NCBI RefSeq assembly: GCF_016919005.1
Contig: NZ_JAFFQE010000007.1
Span: forward strand, 1-64,000
Direction: 5' to 3'
Origin: Desulfopila inferna
Lineage (GTDB): Bacteria; Desulfobacterota; Desulfobulbia; Desulfobulbales; Desulfocapsaceae
Length of the DNA: 64,000 bases
Shown piece after piece: positions 52,464 through 61,190 of the stretch. Each line of letters starts with the position of its first letter. Position 1 is the first letter of the stretch. The position numbers were made by a program, and so were the translations under genes. The notes under the pieces are model-generated. The model had not been told where the DNA came from. It did no database searches and worked only from the letters and a program-made list of their open reading frames with translations.

Positions 52464-54815
52464 TTGAGTATTCAAGAACAGAAGACCCCGCCGGCTCTCT
52501 TTTTCCTTTTTCTTTTTATTCTTTTTTTTGCCCCTCTGGCCTTTGCAACGGTTGAATTGTGGTCATTAACCATCGTTGAATGTGCAATCGGCCTTCTGGC
52601 CCTGCTTACTCTCTGGTATCAGTACAGGGGAAGAATAGAGTCCGTCAGGGTGCCTGGCATCCTGCCGCTGTTTCTGCTGGTCTTCTGGATGTTTTTTCAA
52701 CTCGTTCCCTTGCCCCTCTGGCTGGTTGGTTTTCTTTCTCCTGGCTCTGTTGATGTTTATCAGCCCGTTTATCAGGTAGCAGGTGGTGCCGATTGGCTGC
52801 CTCTATCCGTCAACCGGAAGGCGACTCTTTTCGAGATGTTGCGCATTGGCAGTTACGGTCTGTTGTTCATTATTACCGTTCAGTTGCTGGCCGACGGTAA
52901 AACTTTGCAGAAGACGGTAAAGGCGGTTGCCGGTCTGGCAATATTTATTGCTTTTCTTGCAATTATCCAGCGGTACACCTCACCTGATCTTATTTACTGG
53001 TTCAGATCCGGTCCCGATGCCCGTTTTATGGGGCCATGGATCAATCGCAGCCAATTCGCCGGCTTTATGGCCATGCTGCTGCCCTTGCTCCTTGGGCTGT
53101 TTCTTTATTACAGGCCGGTAGTGAATGAAAAGGAACCATTGCGGGCGCGGATCGTGGACTTTTTTGCTTCTCCCGGCAGTAATTGGCAGCTTATCCTTGG
53201 CTTCGGAATCGTTGTTGTTCTTTTTTCGATCATGTTAAGCTTGAGCCGTGGCGGTATTATTGCCACCATTCTCTCCTTCCTGCTATTTTACAACTTTCTT
53301 TCCCGGAAAAAGGGAGTCCGTTCGTGGCCGGCATTACTGATTTTTATCGTGGGAATCCTCCTTTTCTTTCTGAATTTCGGGGTGAATGAATTTGCCGATC
53401 GAATCAATGACTCATTTACTCCTGAAGGTCAGCCTATCTTCGACCGCCTTCCGACCTGGCGGGACACGCTGGAAATTATCAAGGTCTTCTGGTTGACCGG
53501 TGCGGGTTTCGGTACATTTGTTGACATTTTTCCTGTCTTCAGAACGATACCGGGATCTTCTGTATTTGATCATGCTCATAATGATTATCTTGAGTTGATT
53601 ACCGACGGCGGCATTATCTCTTTTGTTTTGGCAGGCTGGTTTGTTGTGGCCGTCATGCGACACGGCTGGGGGATGATCAGAAAGAGGCGGGATAAATTCT
53701 CCATTCTAATCGGTATTGGATCCCTGGTTGGTATTTGCTCGATGCTGTTGCATGCCATCACCGATTTCAATATGCACAATGGTGCGGATGGGCTGTATTT
53801 TTTCTTTCTCTGCGGTTTACTGGTTTCCAGCGCTAATACAACGTTTCAATATCAGCGTTCCGCCACTCTTCTGGGTACGATGGGACGTAAGGCAAGCGCT
53901 GCGGTTTTGGTCTGTTCGGTCCTGCTGCTTTCGGCAACTTTGATCTTTCCTTTGCGCAGTTTTCTGGCCGGGCGAATGTATACCGAAGTTGAAGGTGTTT
54001 ACCTCAGCAGGCAGCTTTCACAGGGTATATTGAATGATTTAGATGACAAGGTTGGGAATATGAGCAGCCTGGATCCCCTTGAAGGCACCTATTCTATGGT
54101 GCTTGGCGATATCCAGAAATTCCTGGGGGAAAGGGAGAAGGCGCTGCAGTATTATCTGTTTGCCGGCTTGAAGAATCCACTTCGGGGCGAGTTCCTGCAG
54201 AAAATAGCCTTGGCTTTACCTGAAAATAGTTCTGTGCCCGCTGATATGCTGATGGAACTGAGTTACAAAAGAAGCCTGAAAAAAGATGAGATGATGCTCG
54301 TTTTTGCCGAGTGGCTTCTCTGGCGTGGGGATAAGGAGCGGGCCGCCGGCGTGCTGCGTGAAGGACTGGTAAATGATCAAAGTATCTTCGATAAAGCCAT
54401 ATTGCTCCTGGACAGCCATTTCAGCCGGGAAGAGATTGCAGGAATTTTGCCGCCACGGGTAAATCCATGGATTAAGTATGCCGGGTTCGCTGAGAATATG
54501 GGTGATTTTGAGCAGAGTGAATTTTTTCGCAGGCGGGCCCTCGATTTTATCGAAAATGAGGAAGTGATACAAAGCGGGTGGTATTCACAATTGTATAATT
54601 TTTACAGAAAGCAGAAGAGAGAGGATGAAGCGGTGGAGGTGCTGCGCCAGGCAGTTGCTCAATTTCCAGAAAATACCGGTTTTCATATTTCCCTGGGGGA
54701 TTATTACAAAAAAGAGGGAATTATTTACCGGGCCAGAGAGGAGTATGAACAGGCGCTGATTTTTGATCCGGGGAATGAAGGAGTTTTGAGAAGGCTTGAA
54801 AATTTAGATAAATAG
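52464..54815 (+). CDS. O-antigen ligase/polymerase-like membrane protein with a C-terminal TPR region
   Basis: 783 residues. The first about 510 form 11-12 membrane segments with the ligase/polymerase-type loop (WINRSQFAGFMAM, LSRGGIIAT, FDHAHNDYLELITDGG, the last being the family hallmark). The C-terminal 260 residues hold TPR-like helices (EGTYSMVLGDIQKFLGEREKALQYY; AVEVLRQAVAQFPEN). It may polymerise or ligate the chain in the periplasm, with TPRs engaging partners. TTG at 52464 is the likely start. Confidence 0.87.
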   Translation: MSIQEQKTPPALFFLFLFILFFAPLAFATVELWSLTIVECAIGLLALLTLWYQYRGRIESVRVPGILPLFLLVFWMFFQLVPLPLWLVGFLSPGSVDVYQPVYQVAGGADWLPLSVNRKATLFEMLRIGSYGLLFIITVQLLADGKTLQKTVKAVAGLAIFIAFLAIIQRYTSPDLIYWFRSGPDARFMGPWINRSQFAGFMAMLLPLLLGLFLYYRPVVNEKEPLRARIVDFFASPGSNWQLILGFGIVVVLFSIMLSLSRGGIIATILSFLLFYNFLSRKKGVRSWPALLIFIVGILLFFLNFGVNEFADRINDSFTPEGQPIFDRLPTWRDTLEIIKVFWLTGAGFGTFVDIFPVFRTIPGSSVFDHAHNDYLELITDGGIISFVLAGWFVVAVMRHGWGMIRKRRDKFSILIGIGSLVGICSMLLHAITDFNMHNGADGLYFFFLCGLLVSSANTTFQYQRSATLLGTMGRKASAAVLVCSVLLLSATLIFPLRSFLAGRMYTEVEGVYLSRQLSQGILNDLDDKVGNMSSLDPLEGTYSMVLGDIQKFLGEREKALQYYLFAGLKNPLRGEFLQKIALALPENSSVPADMLMELSYKRSLKKDEMMLVFAEWLLWRGDKERAAGVLREGLVNDQSIFDKAILLLDSHFSREEIAGILPPRVNPWIKYAGFAENMGDFEQSEFFRRRALDFIENEEVIQSGWYSQLYNFYRKQKREDEAVEVLRQAVAQFPENTGFHISLGDYYKKEGIIYRAREEYEQALIFDPGNEGVLRRLENLDK

Positions 54816-54917
54816 GTTCTTCCGGATTTAACGAACGTTTGCTCTACTAATTGAATATAATGTCCTGAAAAAGCAATTTGCCTATGACGTTGCAAAGAGA
54901 CAAGGACGCTTTAAATT

Positions 54918-55067
54918 GTTGGGGTTCGCTGCGCTCACCGCCAACCTGCGGGTTGTGGGGATTTGGTTGGTTTTTAAGATATTCAGGTTCAGTCTGGTAC
55001 TGGTCCTGCCAGGAATGATATGCGTGACGTTACTGTAGGTTGGTGCTGAGTGCAAGGAAGCCCAACT
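54918..55067. repeat. Single REP unit
   Basis: GTTGGGGTTCGCTGCGCTCA and CCGCCAACCTGC at the left, GTAGGTTGGTGCTGAGTGCA and GGAAGCCCAAC at the right, with a 100-base spacer. This is one full unit of the same repeat as arrays 1-3. Confidence 0.85.
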
Positions 55068-55210
55068 TTTTTGCTGATGAATGTGCGCCCGGACAAAAGT
55101 ACGCTTCAGTTTGATGAACCATCCTCTCCTCCACCTTTCCTATAAGGAAAGCCTCGCCAGTCGCCTATTTACCGGCAACGGATGAAAACTCAAGCCGGAA
55201 ATAAAACCAT

Positions 55211-55750
55211 TCAATCCTCGATATGTTTAGCGGTAAACTGAGCCATAAGCTCATGAATGTTGTAAGGAGGACGAACTTGAAAAAAGTGGTCCACCACGGC
55301 GTGGCCGACCTCGTGTGAAAAGACTTCCAGGCTGGTATCCCTGATGGACATATAAATAGTTTTCTCAGAAAGAGAATAGTAGGCAATATGATTTGCTTTC
55401 CTGCCGTAGTGCTGCTCATATACCTTGGCCACATCGCGCGCACCGGGCAGGATGACAACGGTTATATGCATATTATCCGGAAACATATCCAGGACAACCT
55501 GCGCCTTTTCTATAATAATATCCACCTTTGCCATCACTTCATCTTCGATGGTGACGGTGTTTCGCTTGCGCAGCATTCTGCCCAACGAGCGCCCGATATA
55601 GAGTTCCTCATTAAAATCCCGCAGCTCCTCCTTGTTGATATAGCGCAGGGTGGCAAAGCGGCTTTTTCTCTCCAGGCTGTGCGCATTCGTCGCTGATACT
55701 ACGACAAAAAAAAGAGAAAACGCCAGTATACGAAGGAACTTACCGGTCAT
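55211..55750 (-). CDS. Secreted HExxH metallopeptidase-like protein
   Basis: 179 residues from ATG 55750 (MTGKFLRILAFSLFFVVV, signal peptide ending NAHS), which overlaps the upstream gene. The zinc motif HEVGHAVVDHFF lies in the C-terminal half, with a possible third ligand in IHELMAQFTAKH. The N-terminal half is helical (IGRSLGRMLRKR). It is the last gene of a three-gene minus-strand operon with a HAMP-type membrane protein and a SurA-like protein. Substrate unknown. Confidence 0.75.
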   Translation of the reverse strand: MTGKFLRILAFSLFFVVVSATNAHSLERKSRFATLRYINKEELRDFNEELYIGRSLGRMLRKRNTVTIEDEVMAKVDIIIEKAQVVLDMFPDNMHITVVILPGARDVAKVYEQHYGRKANHIAYYSLSEKTIYMSIRDTSLEVFSHEVGHAVVDHFFQVRPPYNIHELMAQFTAKHIED

Positions 55751-56351
55751 CAGCGAGCTGATATGCAGCGACAATCTGTTTTATTTTGTCGTTGTTGCTT
55801 TTGATGGCATTGCAGATGGAATTCATCTCATCGAGTGACAGTTTTGAGCTGCTCAGTGAATTATACTGGCTGATAAGATCGTTTACCGCACTGCAGCGGC
55901 GATTAAGCACCTTGATATCCTCGGAAAGAGCTTTGTTGAAGAGGTTGATCTTCTCCGCCAGATCCTTGCCTTCATCTTTGCCCCGCAGGTGGATGGTATC
56001 ACCGAGATCCTTGGCCATCATACTGTCCAGCGTCTTTTCAAAACGGTAGAGTGGGCCGGCGATGCGATGGCTGCCGATTATAGCGATAGTCACCAAAAGA
56101 GTGCCGCAGATAATCAGAAAAATCCAGTTGGCCGCAATGGCGTTTTGCAGGAGCATCATCGGGGTCTGGCCGAATTTCAGATCGCTGTTCTCGTAGGAAA
56201 TAGTCATCGTATCAGCTGAAAAAAAGCCGAATATAGTAATGAAGAACAGGCAGCCTATGGTCACCGCCAGGAAAAACGCCAGAATGATTTTGCCCTGGAA
56301 GCTCTCTTTGATAAAAAAGTTTTTAATCCGCCTCTTGTATTTCCGAGCCAT
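55740..56351 (-). CDS. HAMP-domain membrane protein
   Basis: 203 residues with two membrane segments (about 20-42 and 75-95) around a short periplasmic loop, then a cytoplasmic HAMP-type stretch (GPLYRFEKTLDSMMAKDLGDTIHLRGKDEG, split here: GPLYRFEKTL, LRGKDEG) and a coiled-coil end. There is no kinase, methyl-accepting or GGDEF domain, so it seems to be a signalling adaptor. It overlaps the peptidase gene at 55740-55750 and is two bases from the upstream SurA-like gene. Confidence 0.75.
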   Translation of the reverse strand: MARKYKRRIKNFFIKESFQGKIILAFFLAVTIGCLFFITIFGFFSADTMTISYENSDLKFGQTPMMLLQNAIAANWIFLIICGTLLVTIAIIGSHRIAGPLYRFEKTLDSMMAKDLGDTIHLRGKDEGKDLAEKINLFNKALSEDIKVLNRRCSAVNDLISQYNSLSSSKLSLDEMNSICNAIKSNNDKIKQIVAAYQLADDR

Positions 56352-56353
56352 AG

Positions 56354-57088
56354 TTATTCCTGAGTGGTGTGATAAGTTATTGACGCCTGGCTCCGAAGAT
56401 CTTCTATCCAGGTATTAAGGTGTTTCTCAATCTTGGTCTGAAGAAGCTGCTGCCGTATATGCTCTCTGTCGATATTTTGACTCGATTTGCCGTCTCCTTT
56501 TACATCCTCCAGATATACTGCCATTTCATCGTTGCCGGTAATAAATGTGGTGGCTGTTTCGCCGGGCTGCATAACGGCAAGTATCTGCTGAAGCTCTCCG
56601 CTGAGGTCGTCGAAAGGGGTAATATATTCATTTCCCTGGGCTTTGATGATTTGAGGCGATACCTTTCCGGTTGTCTTCAGGGTATAAAATGTGAAGGTTT
56701 TACCAAAAGAATGTAAAAAACTGTCTATCTCCTGCTCGGTGATTTCGACACTGATATCCTGACTGGTGCGCTCCGTCAGGATTTTGATGAGGGAATGTTC
56801 GTAAAAGGTCTTCAGGGCACTGCGAAAACCGGCCTCCTTGTCAATGTTGAGACGCTGTGCCTCTTCGATGAGGAGTTTTTTGGTGATGATTTCATTGATT
56901 ACGTCCTCATCCTCCCCATGCCGCATATCCTTATCCTTATAGTCCAGAATATCCTGCCTGGTGAGAGGTTGCCCATTTATGGTGACAACAGTATCGCCGG
57001 TGTCTACCTGCTGTTCCGGCCAGATAGCGACAAAAGTGGCAAGTGTGGCAAAGCCGATAATGGCAAGAATGATGAGTAGGTATTTCAT
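56354..57088 (-). CDS. SurA-like periplasmic chaperone/peptidyl-prolyl isomerase
   Basis: 244 residues with an N-terminal membrane anchor or signal (LLIILAIIGFATLATFV), then a SurA N-like helical domain: VVTINGQPLTRQDILDYKD, INEIITKKLLIEEAQRLNID, and EQEIDSFLHSFG followed by a PpiC-like segment (about 135-200) and a C-terminal helix. It would help fold or assemble exported proteins, perhaps those of the EPS export locus. It opens a tightly spaced operon with the HAMP-type protein (2 bases). Confidence 0.8.
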   Translation of the reverse strand: MKYLLIILAIIGFATLATFVAIWPEQQVDTGDTVVTINGQPLTRQDILDYKDKDMRHGEDEDVINEIITKKLLIEEAQRLNIDKEAGFRSALKTFYEHSLIKILTERTSQDISVEITEQEIDSFLHSFGKTFTFYTLKTTGKVSPQIIKAQGNEYITPFDDLSGELQQILAVMQPGETATTFITGNDEMAVYLEDVKGDGKSSQNIDREHIRQQLLQTKIEKHLNTWIEDLRSQASITYHTTQE

Positions 57089-57221
57089 GGTTGGCGTTTC
57101 GTTGTCAGAGTTTTATGATATCTGCTGATTTTTAGCTTATTGCTATATAGTTACAACAAAATCTATCAGTGCCCGCTGATTATCCATTGAAATCTATGGA
57201 TTTGCAAGTTGTTTATACCAG

Positions 57222-57257
57222 AAAAAAAGCCGCACTCTGAAGAAATCAGGGAGCGGC
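57222..57257 (-). terminator. Rho-independent terminator for the minus-strand small gene
   Basis: On the minus strand, GCCGCTCCCTGA pairs with TCAGAGTGCGGC (10 of 12 positions) around a TTTCT loop and is followed by seven T's (57228-57222). It lies 117 bases beyond the stop of the small gene at 57374. Confidence 0.75.
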
Positions 57258-57373
57258 GACAAAGAAGAAGGGGATAATGTAATTCGGATTACAGAAACGG
57301 CATTTAAAAGACATCGGTATTACCATACGGCAAAACACAAAATCAGGAGCTGTCCGGCATTGATTCTTAAACA

Positions 57374-57562
57374 CTAAACGTAAATATCAATTCGACGAAG
57401 TTTATCAGCGCCAGGCTGTTCGACGGGTCTGGGCTCAAGAGGCCTTCGTGTCTGCTGGATGGCGTCGTCTTTTTCCTGGGCTCTTTGCGTTAATTCCTGA
57501 TCCACGTTTCCCCGGTGGGGAGCAAGTTCTTTTGCGGAAAATCCGGATGCATTGATTTCCAT
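57374..57562 (-). CDS. Small acidic/basic mixed protein of unknown function
   Basis: 62 residues beginning MEINASGFSAKELAPHRG, rich in Glu, Gln and Arg, without membrane or signal sequence. It is supported by a good GAGGTG ribosome binding site and by a strong terminator downstream. No family recognised. Confidence 0.5.
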   Translation of the reverse strand: MEINASGFSAKELAPHRGNVDQELTQRAQEKDDAIQQTRRPLEPRPVEQPGADKLRRIDIYV

Positions 57563-57680
57563 GGGGCACCTCGTAGCTTAAAGATTTACGATTTATATTA
57601 ATGGTGCAATATAAGTGCCAAAAAAAATGCGAGAAAGGGTAGAGAGGAGCAGGGTATCAGAGAAGGCCCTGGGCAATCGT

Positions 57681-58523
57681 TTATCGGCTGACAAGAAAAA
57701 AGATTATACCGCCACCGGCAAGCCAGATATTGGTAATATTTGAAACGGTAATGTTGAGAATTGCCGCAGCCGGCTTGGCGCGCCTGAGCAGGGAAAGCGA
57801 GGATTTAAACTCCGGCCAGCTCGTCAGCGTCGCCAGAACCACAAAGCCGATTACTCCTTTTGGCGCATGGGAGTGTTCGGCCGCAAAGGAAACTACCGGG
57901 TCGAGGAAATATCCGGCGATGGTGAGGGTGGCAATTGCGGGAATGAGCCAAAAATTTGACTCGATGATGGCCTGCTCTGCTTCACCCGGCAGCGGCTCTG
58001 CCGGCCTGAGAAAAAATAGCACAGTCGAAACAATGAGGGCGGCAACAACCCAGAAAATATAGTGCTGCTGCTGAAGGACGAAGAAAATAACGGCCAGGGA
58101 AGCGGTCAGCAGCACCGTGATGATTGTGTAGGCACGGTGCGTTCGTAGTAGTATGGCAAAGCTCCCGCTGGCGATAGCCGCGAAAAAGAGAAGAATGGGA
58201 TTCATGAAGTTGGAGCCCAGCGGCGTGGAAGAGGCAAAAATGATGTCCCCGACCAGAAGGCCGACAATGAGACAAACGGCTTCAGGTCCGTTGGTTATAA
58301 ATCCGGTAAGGGTGCCGATGCCTTTGGTGGATTTGAGCATCTCGATAATAATTTCAATCGAGATGCCGATAAGCAGCATCTCGAAGATTATTCCGCCGGA
58401 GCCGATGAAAGCCATCTGGACATTTCCCTCGAACATCAGGGCGGACCCGCAGAAAAAGAGGACGACCAGCAGCCATACGGCGAGGTCCAGCTTGCCGACC
58501 GATTCGAGAATAAAGTCTTTCAT
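57681..58523 (-). CDS. Sodium/calcium exchanger-family membrane protein
   Basis: 280 residues with about ten membrane segments and two inverted alpha-repeats: GPEAVCLIVGLLVGDIIFASSTPLGSNFMNPI and TSWPEFKSSLSLLRRAKPAAAILNITVSNITNI, which carry the (G/S)xxxxN and P-E pattern of the CaCA superfamily. It would exchange a cation across the inner membrane. It overlaps no neighbours and is followed upstream by a glutaredoxin-like gene. Confidence 0.85.
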   Translation of the reverse strand: MKDFILESVGKLDLAVWLLVVLFFCGSALMFEGNVQMAFIGSGGIIFEMLLIGISIEIIIEMLKSTKGIGTLTGFITNGPEAVCLIVGLLVGDIIFASSTPLGSNFMNPILLFFAAIASGSFAILLRTHRAYTIITVLLTASLAVIFFVLQQQHYIFWVVAALIVSTVLFFLRPAEPLPGEAEQAIIESNFWLIPAIATLTIAGYFLDPVVSFAAEHSHAPKGVIGFVVLATLTSWPEFKSSLSLLRRAKPAAAILNITVSNITNIWLAGGGIIFFLVSR

Positions 58524-58539
58524 GAGAGTAAATTGTTTT

Positions 58540-58791
58540 TCAGTTTACTTGATTTTTTTGGATAAAACGTCTGATCTGTTCTTTGTTTAGATAGATACCC
58601 GATAGGGTCGTATCCCGGATGCGCAAAGCTGGAATACAGCGGATGCCTTCCTTCCAGGTTCTTTGAGGATGCTGCATGACATCAACCTCTTCAATAACTA
58701 TCGAGGTATCCTCCGCTGCAATTTCTCTTAGATATCTGCCGGCCATGAAGCAGCGGGGGCAGAGGATTGAACGGTACAGGATGATGTGCAT
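58540..58791 (-). CDS. Glutaredoxin-like thioredoxin-fold protein
   Basis: 83 residues with the active-site CPRC (MHIILYRSILCPRCFMA) near the N-terminus, a cis-proline-like IPAL segment (GIRCIPALRIRD) and a short C-terminal helix. It could reduce a thiol partner. It is adjacent to the exchanger gene on the same strand (16 bases away). Confidence 0.82.
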   Translation of the reverse strand: MHIILYRSILCPRCFMAGRYLREIAAEDTSIVIEEVDVMQHPQRTWKEGIRCIPALRIRDTTLSGIYLNKEQIRRFIQKNQVN

Positions 58792-58971
58792 TTCTGAATC
58801 TCTTTGGAGACTTTTTTGTTGGCAGAATTTGATGGTGCAATATGGCGTGAGAGGATACCATAACCTCCATGCTTCGCAAATTTATATTTGTTCGATCATT
58901 TACTTTTAAGATTTGATAGACTCTTTTCAAGAGTCCGTTTACCGATTATCTGTTATTGGGAATTTTGTTTT

Positions 58972-59612
58972 GTTGGGGTTCGCTGCTCTCACCGCCAACC
59001 TACAGGTTGTGGTAATGCGGTGTTTTTTATGATGCTTCGTTTTAGCTTGGTACTGCGGCTGCCAGGGGAACTATGCGTGATGTATTGTAGGTTGGCGCTG
59101 AGTGAAAGGAAGCCCAACATTTTTGAAAGGCTGGGTTTGTTGGGGTTCGCTGCGCTCACCGCCAACCTACAGGTTGTGGTAATTCGCTGTTTTTTTATGA
59201 TGTTTCGGTTTAGCTTTGGTACTGCCGCTTCCGGGAGAATTATGCGCGACGTTACAGTAGGTTGGCGCTGAGTGAAAGGAAGCCCAACATTTTTGAAAGG
59301 CTGGGTTTGTTGGGGCTCGCTGCGCTCACCGCCAACCTACAGGTTGTGGTCATTCGATGTTTTTTTGTGATGTTTCGGTTTAGCTTTGGTACTGCCGCTG
59401 CCGGGAGAATTATGCGTGACGTTACAGTAGGTTGGCGCTGAGTGAAAGGAAGCCCAACATTTTTGAAAGGCTGGGTTTGTTGGGGTTCGCTGCGCTCACC
59501 GCCAACCTACAGGTTATGGCAATTCGTTGTTTTTTTATGATGTTTCGGTTTAGCTTTGGTACTGCCGCTGCCAGGGGCATTATGTGTGACGTTACAGCCC
59601 AACATTTTTAAA
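58972..59612. repeat. REP tandem array 3: four units of 167-170 bp, the last truncated
   Basis: TTGGGGTTCGCTGC repeats at about 58973, 59140, 59310 and 59480. The units have the GTAG-headed inverted pair (GTAGGTTGGCGCTGAGTG.. and the CACCGCCAACCTAC partner) with a TTTTATGATGTTTCGGTTTA-type spacer, like array 2. In the last unit the right palindrome is missing and CCCAACATTTTT follows directly. It abuts the creA gene. Confidence 0.9.
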
Positions 59613-59641
59613 AAGCTATTGAGCATAGAGGAGAAGTGAAA

Positions 59642-60127
59642 GTGAAGAGAAAACTGCTTTCCGCCATATTCTGTTTCTGTCTGGTATCGGGTTGGGTATC
59701 GATACCACAGGCCGAGGAGATAGGTTCGGTACGAACAAAGTTCAAGGTACTTGGCGCCAACGATAAAATTGTTATCGAAGCTTTTGACGATCCCGATATT
59801 CCGGGGGCAACCTGTTATCTCAGCAGAGCAAAAACCGGTGGAATATCCGGCTCGCTGGGAGTTGCCGAAGATACCTCGGATGCCTCGATCTCCTGCAGGC
59901 AGATTGGTCCGATCCAGCTGCCCGAGGATGTGAAAGAAGGCAGAGAAGAGGGTGAACGGGTTTTCCGAAAATCAACCTCGATCCTGTTCAAGACTTTGCA
60001 GGTTGTGCGTTTTTATGATAAAAAGCGAAATACTTTGATCTATTTGAGCTACTCGAACAGGATAATCGAGGGCTCACCAAAAAATTCGATTTCCACCATA
60101 CCGATAATGGCCTGGCCAGAGCCCTGA
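59642..60127 (+). CDS. creA: CreA-family protein
   Basis: 161 residues. The start GTG at 59642 is chosen from GGAG about eight bases upstream; a GTG at 59636 is too close to it. A signal peptide ([20 protein letters not shown]) is followed by the conserved CreA body: [31 protein letters not shown] and [22 protein letters not shown]. CreA is a widespread periplasmic protein of unknown function. Confidence 0.9.
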   Translation: MKRKLLSAIFCFCLVSGWVSIPQAEEIGSVRTKFKVLGANDKIVIEAFDDPDIPGATCYLSRAKTGGISGSLGVAEDTSDASISCRQIGPIQLPEDVKEGREEGERVFRKSTSILFKTLQVVRFYDKKRNTLIYLSYSNRIIEGSPKNSISTIPIMAWPEP

Positions 60128-60149
60128 TATTTCTTCCTGTATTATCACT

Positions 60150-60827
60150 ATGAGAAGCAAACAAACAGAATTGAGTACTGAACAGACGGAATGCAGGAGA
60201 TGCGGAACCTGCTGCAACAATGGCGGACCCGCCCTCCATTTTGAAGATGCTGAACTTGTCGGCAACGGTATTCTGATGAGAAAACGGCTGATTACCATCC
60301 GCAAAGGTGAACTGGTTGTCAAACCGCACGACCGTACCCCGCAAACCGCCCAATGTGAGCTGGTGAAAATCAGCGGAACCGGAAAAACCTGGCAGTGCTA
60401 TTATTTTGATGGAACAACAGGCTGTATGATCTATGGGGACAGGCCGCTGGCCTGCAGTGAGCTGCAGTGCTGGAATACCACGGCAATAGAAGAGCTGGTC
60501 GAGAAAAATACCCTGAGCAGATTCGATATTATCGGAGAGGATGAGCCCATTTATGCCTTGGTGAAAAAACATGAGACCGACTGCCCATGCCCCAATATGG
60601 AGGAATTGCAAAGGGCGATAGCAGGGAAAGAGTATCCCGATATTGAATCATTGGAATCACTGATCAACGAAGATATCCGCGTTCGCACAACGGCCGTACA
60701 GCAGTACGACATCACCCTGGCCGAAGAGCTTTTTTATTTCGGAAGACCTCTTTTTCAGCTGCTGCAGCAGATCGGAGTGAGAGTGTTTGAGAAAGAAGGG
60801 GTGCTGAGGCTGCGCTGGCCGGTCTGA
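60150..60827 (+). CDS. YkgJ-family Cys-cluster protein
   Basis: 225 residues with the CRRCGTCC motif near the N-terminus and later CYYFDGTTGCMIYGDRPLAC, a cluster of Cys residues that is typical of the YkgJ/Fe-S or zinc-chelating family. The rest is helical. It follows creA by 22 bases on the same strand. Function unknown; metal binding is well supported. Confidence 0.85.
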   Translation: MRSKQTELSTEQTECRRCGTCCNNGGPALHFEDAELVGNGILMRKRLITIRKGELVVKPHDRTPQTAQCELVKISGTGKTWQCYYFDGTTGCMIYGDRPLACSELQCWNTTAIEELVEKNTLSRFDIIGEDEPIYALVKKHETDCPCPNMEELQRAIAGKEYPDIESLESLINEDIRVRTTAVQQYDITLAEELFYFGRPLFQLLQQIGVRVFEKEGVLRLRWPV

Positions 60828-61190
60828 ATGTTTTACGTTTACAGCCATAAAAACTTCACTCATTTAATCTCCCGTTTGTAGAGTATAATACACCAGACGA
60901 TGCCTAACCTTAAATAGTGTGTAATTGTAGTGGCATATACGCGCTCAGGGCGAGTTGAGGTTCTGTGAAATCATTCGATAACTTCCAATTTCCTACAAAC
61001 TTAAACGTCTTGAAATAACTGAAAAAAATAACTTTTCATGCACATTTTGATCGAATTCCTCCTGCCTCAGTAAATCCATCCTGAATACTCCATAAAGAAA
61101 ATTGTCCCTGGAAATAGCTGAATAAATGAGATAGGCTATAGGGTGTCGACGAAGATGGCTGAATCAAAATTCTTATCTCGGGGGATGATA
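60828..61190. other. Intergenic region upstream of the second subtilase
   Basis: 363 bases with a GAGTATAATAC word (TATAAT at 60884-60889) that could be a -10 box, but no good -35 at the right distance. No repeat or gene was found. The in-frame stretch 61143-61190 has an upstream GTG but no ribosome binding site. Confidence 0.4.
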
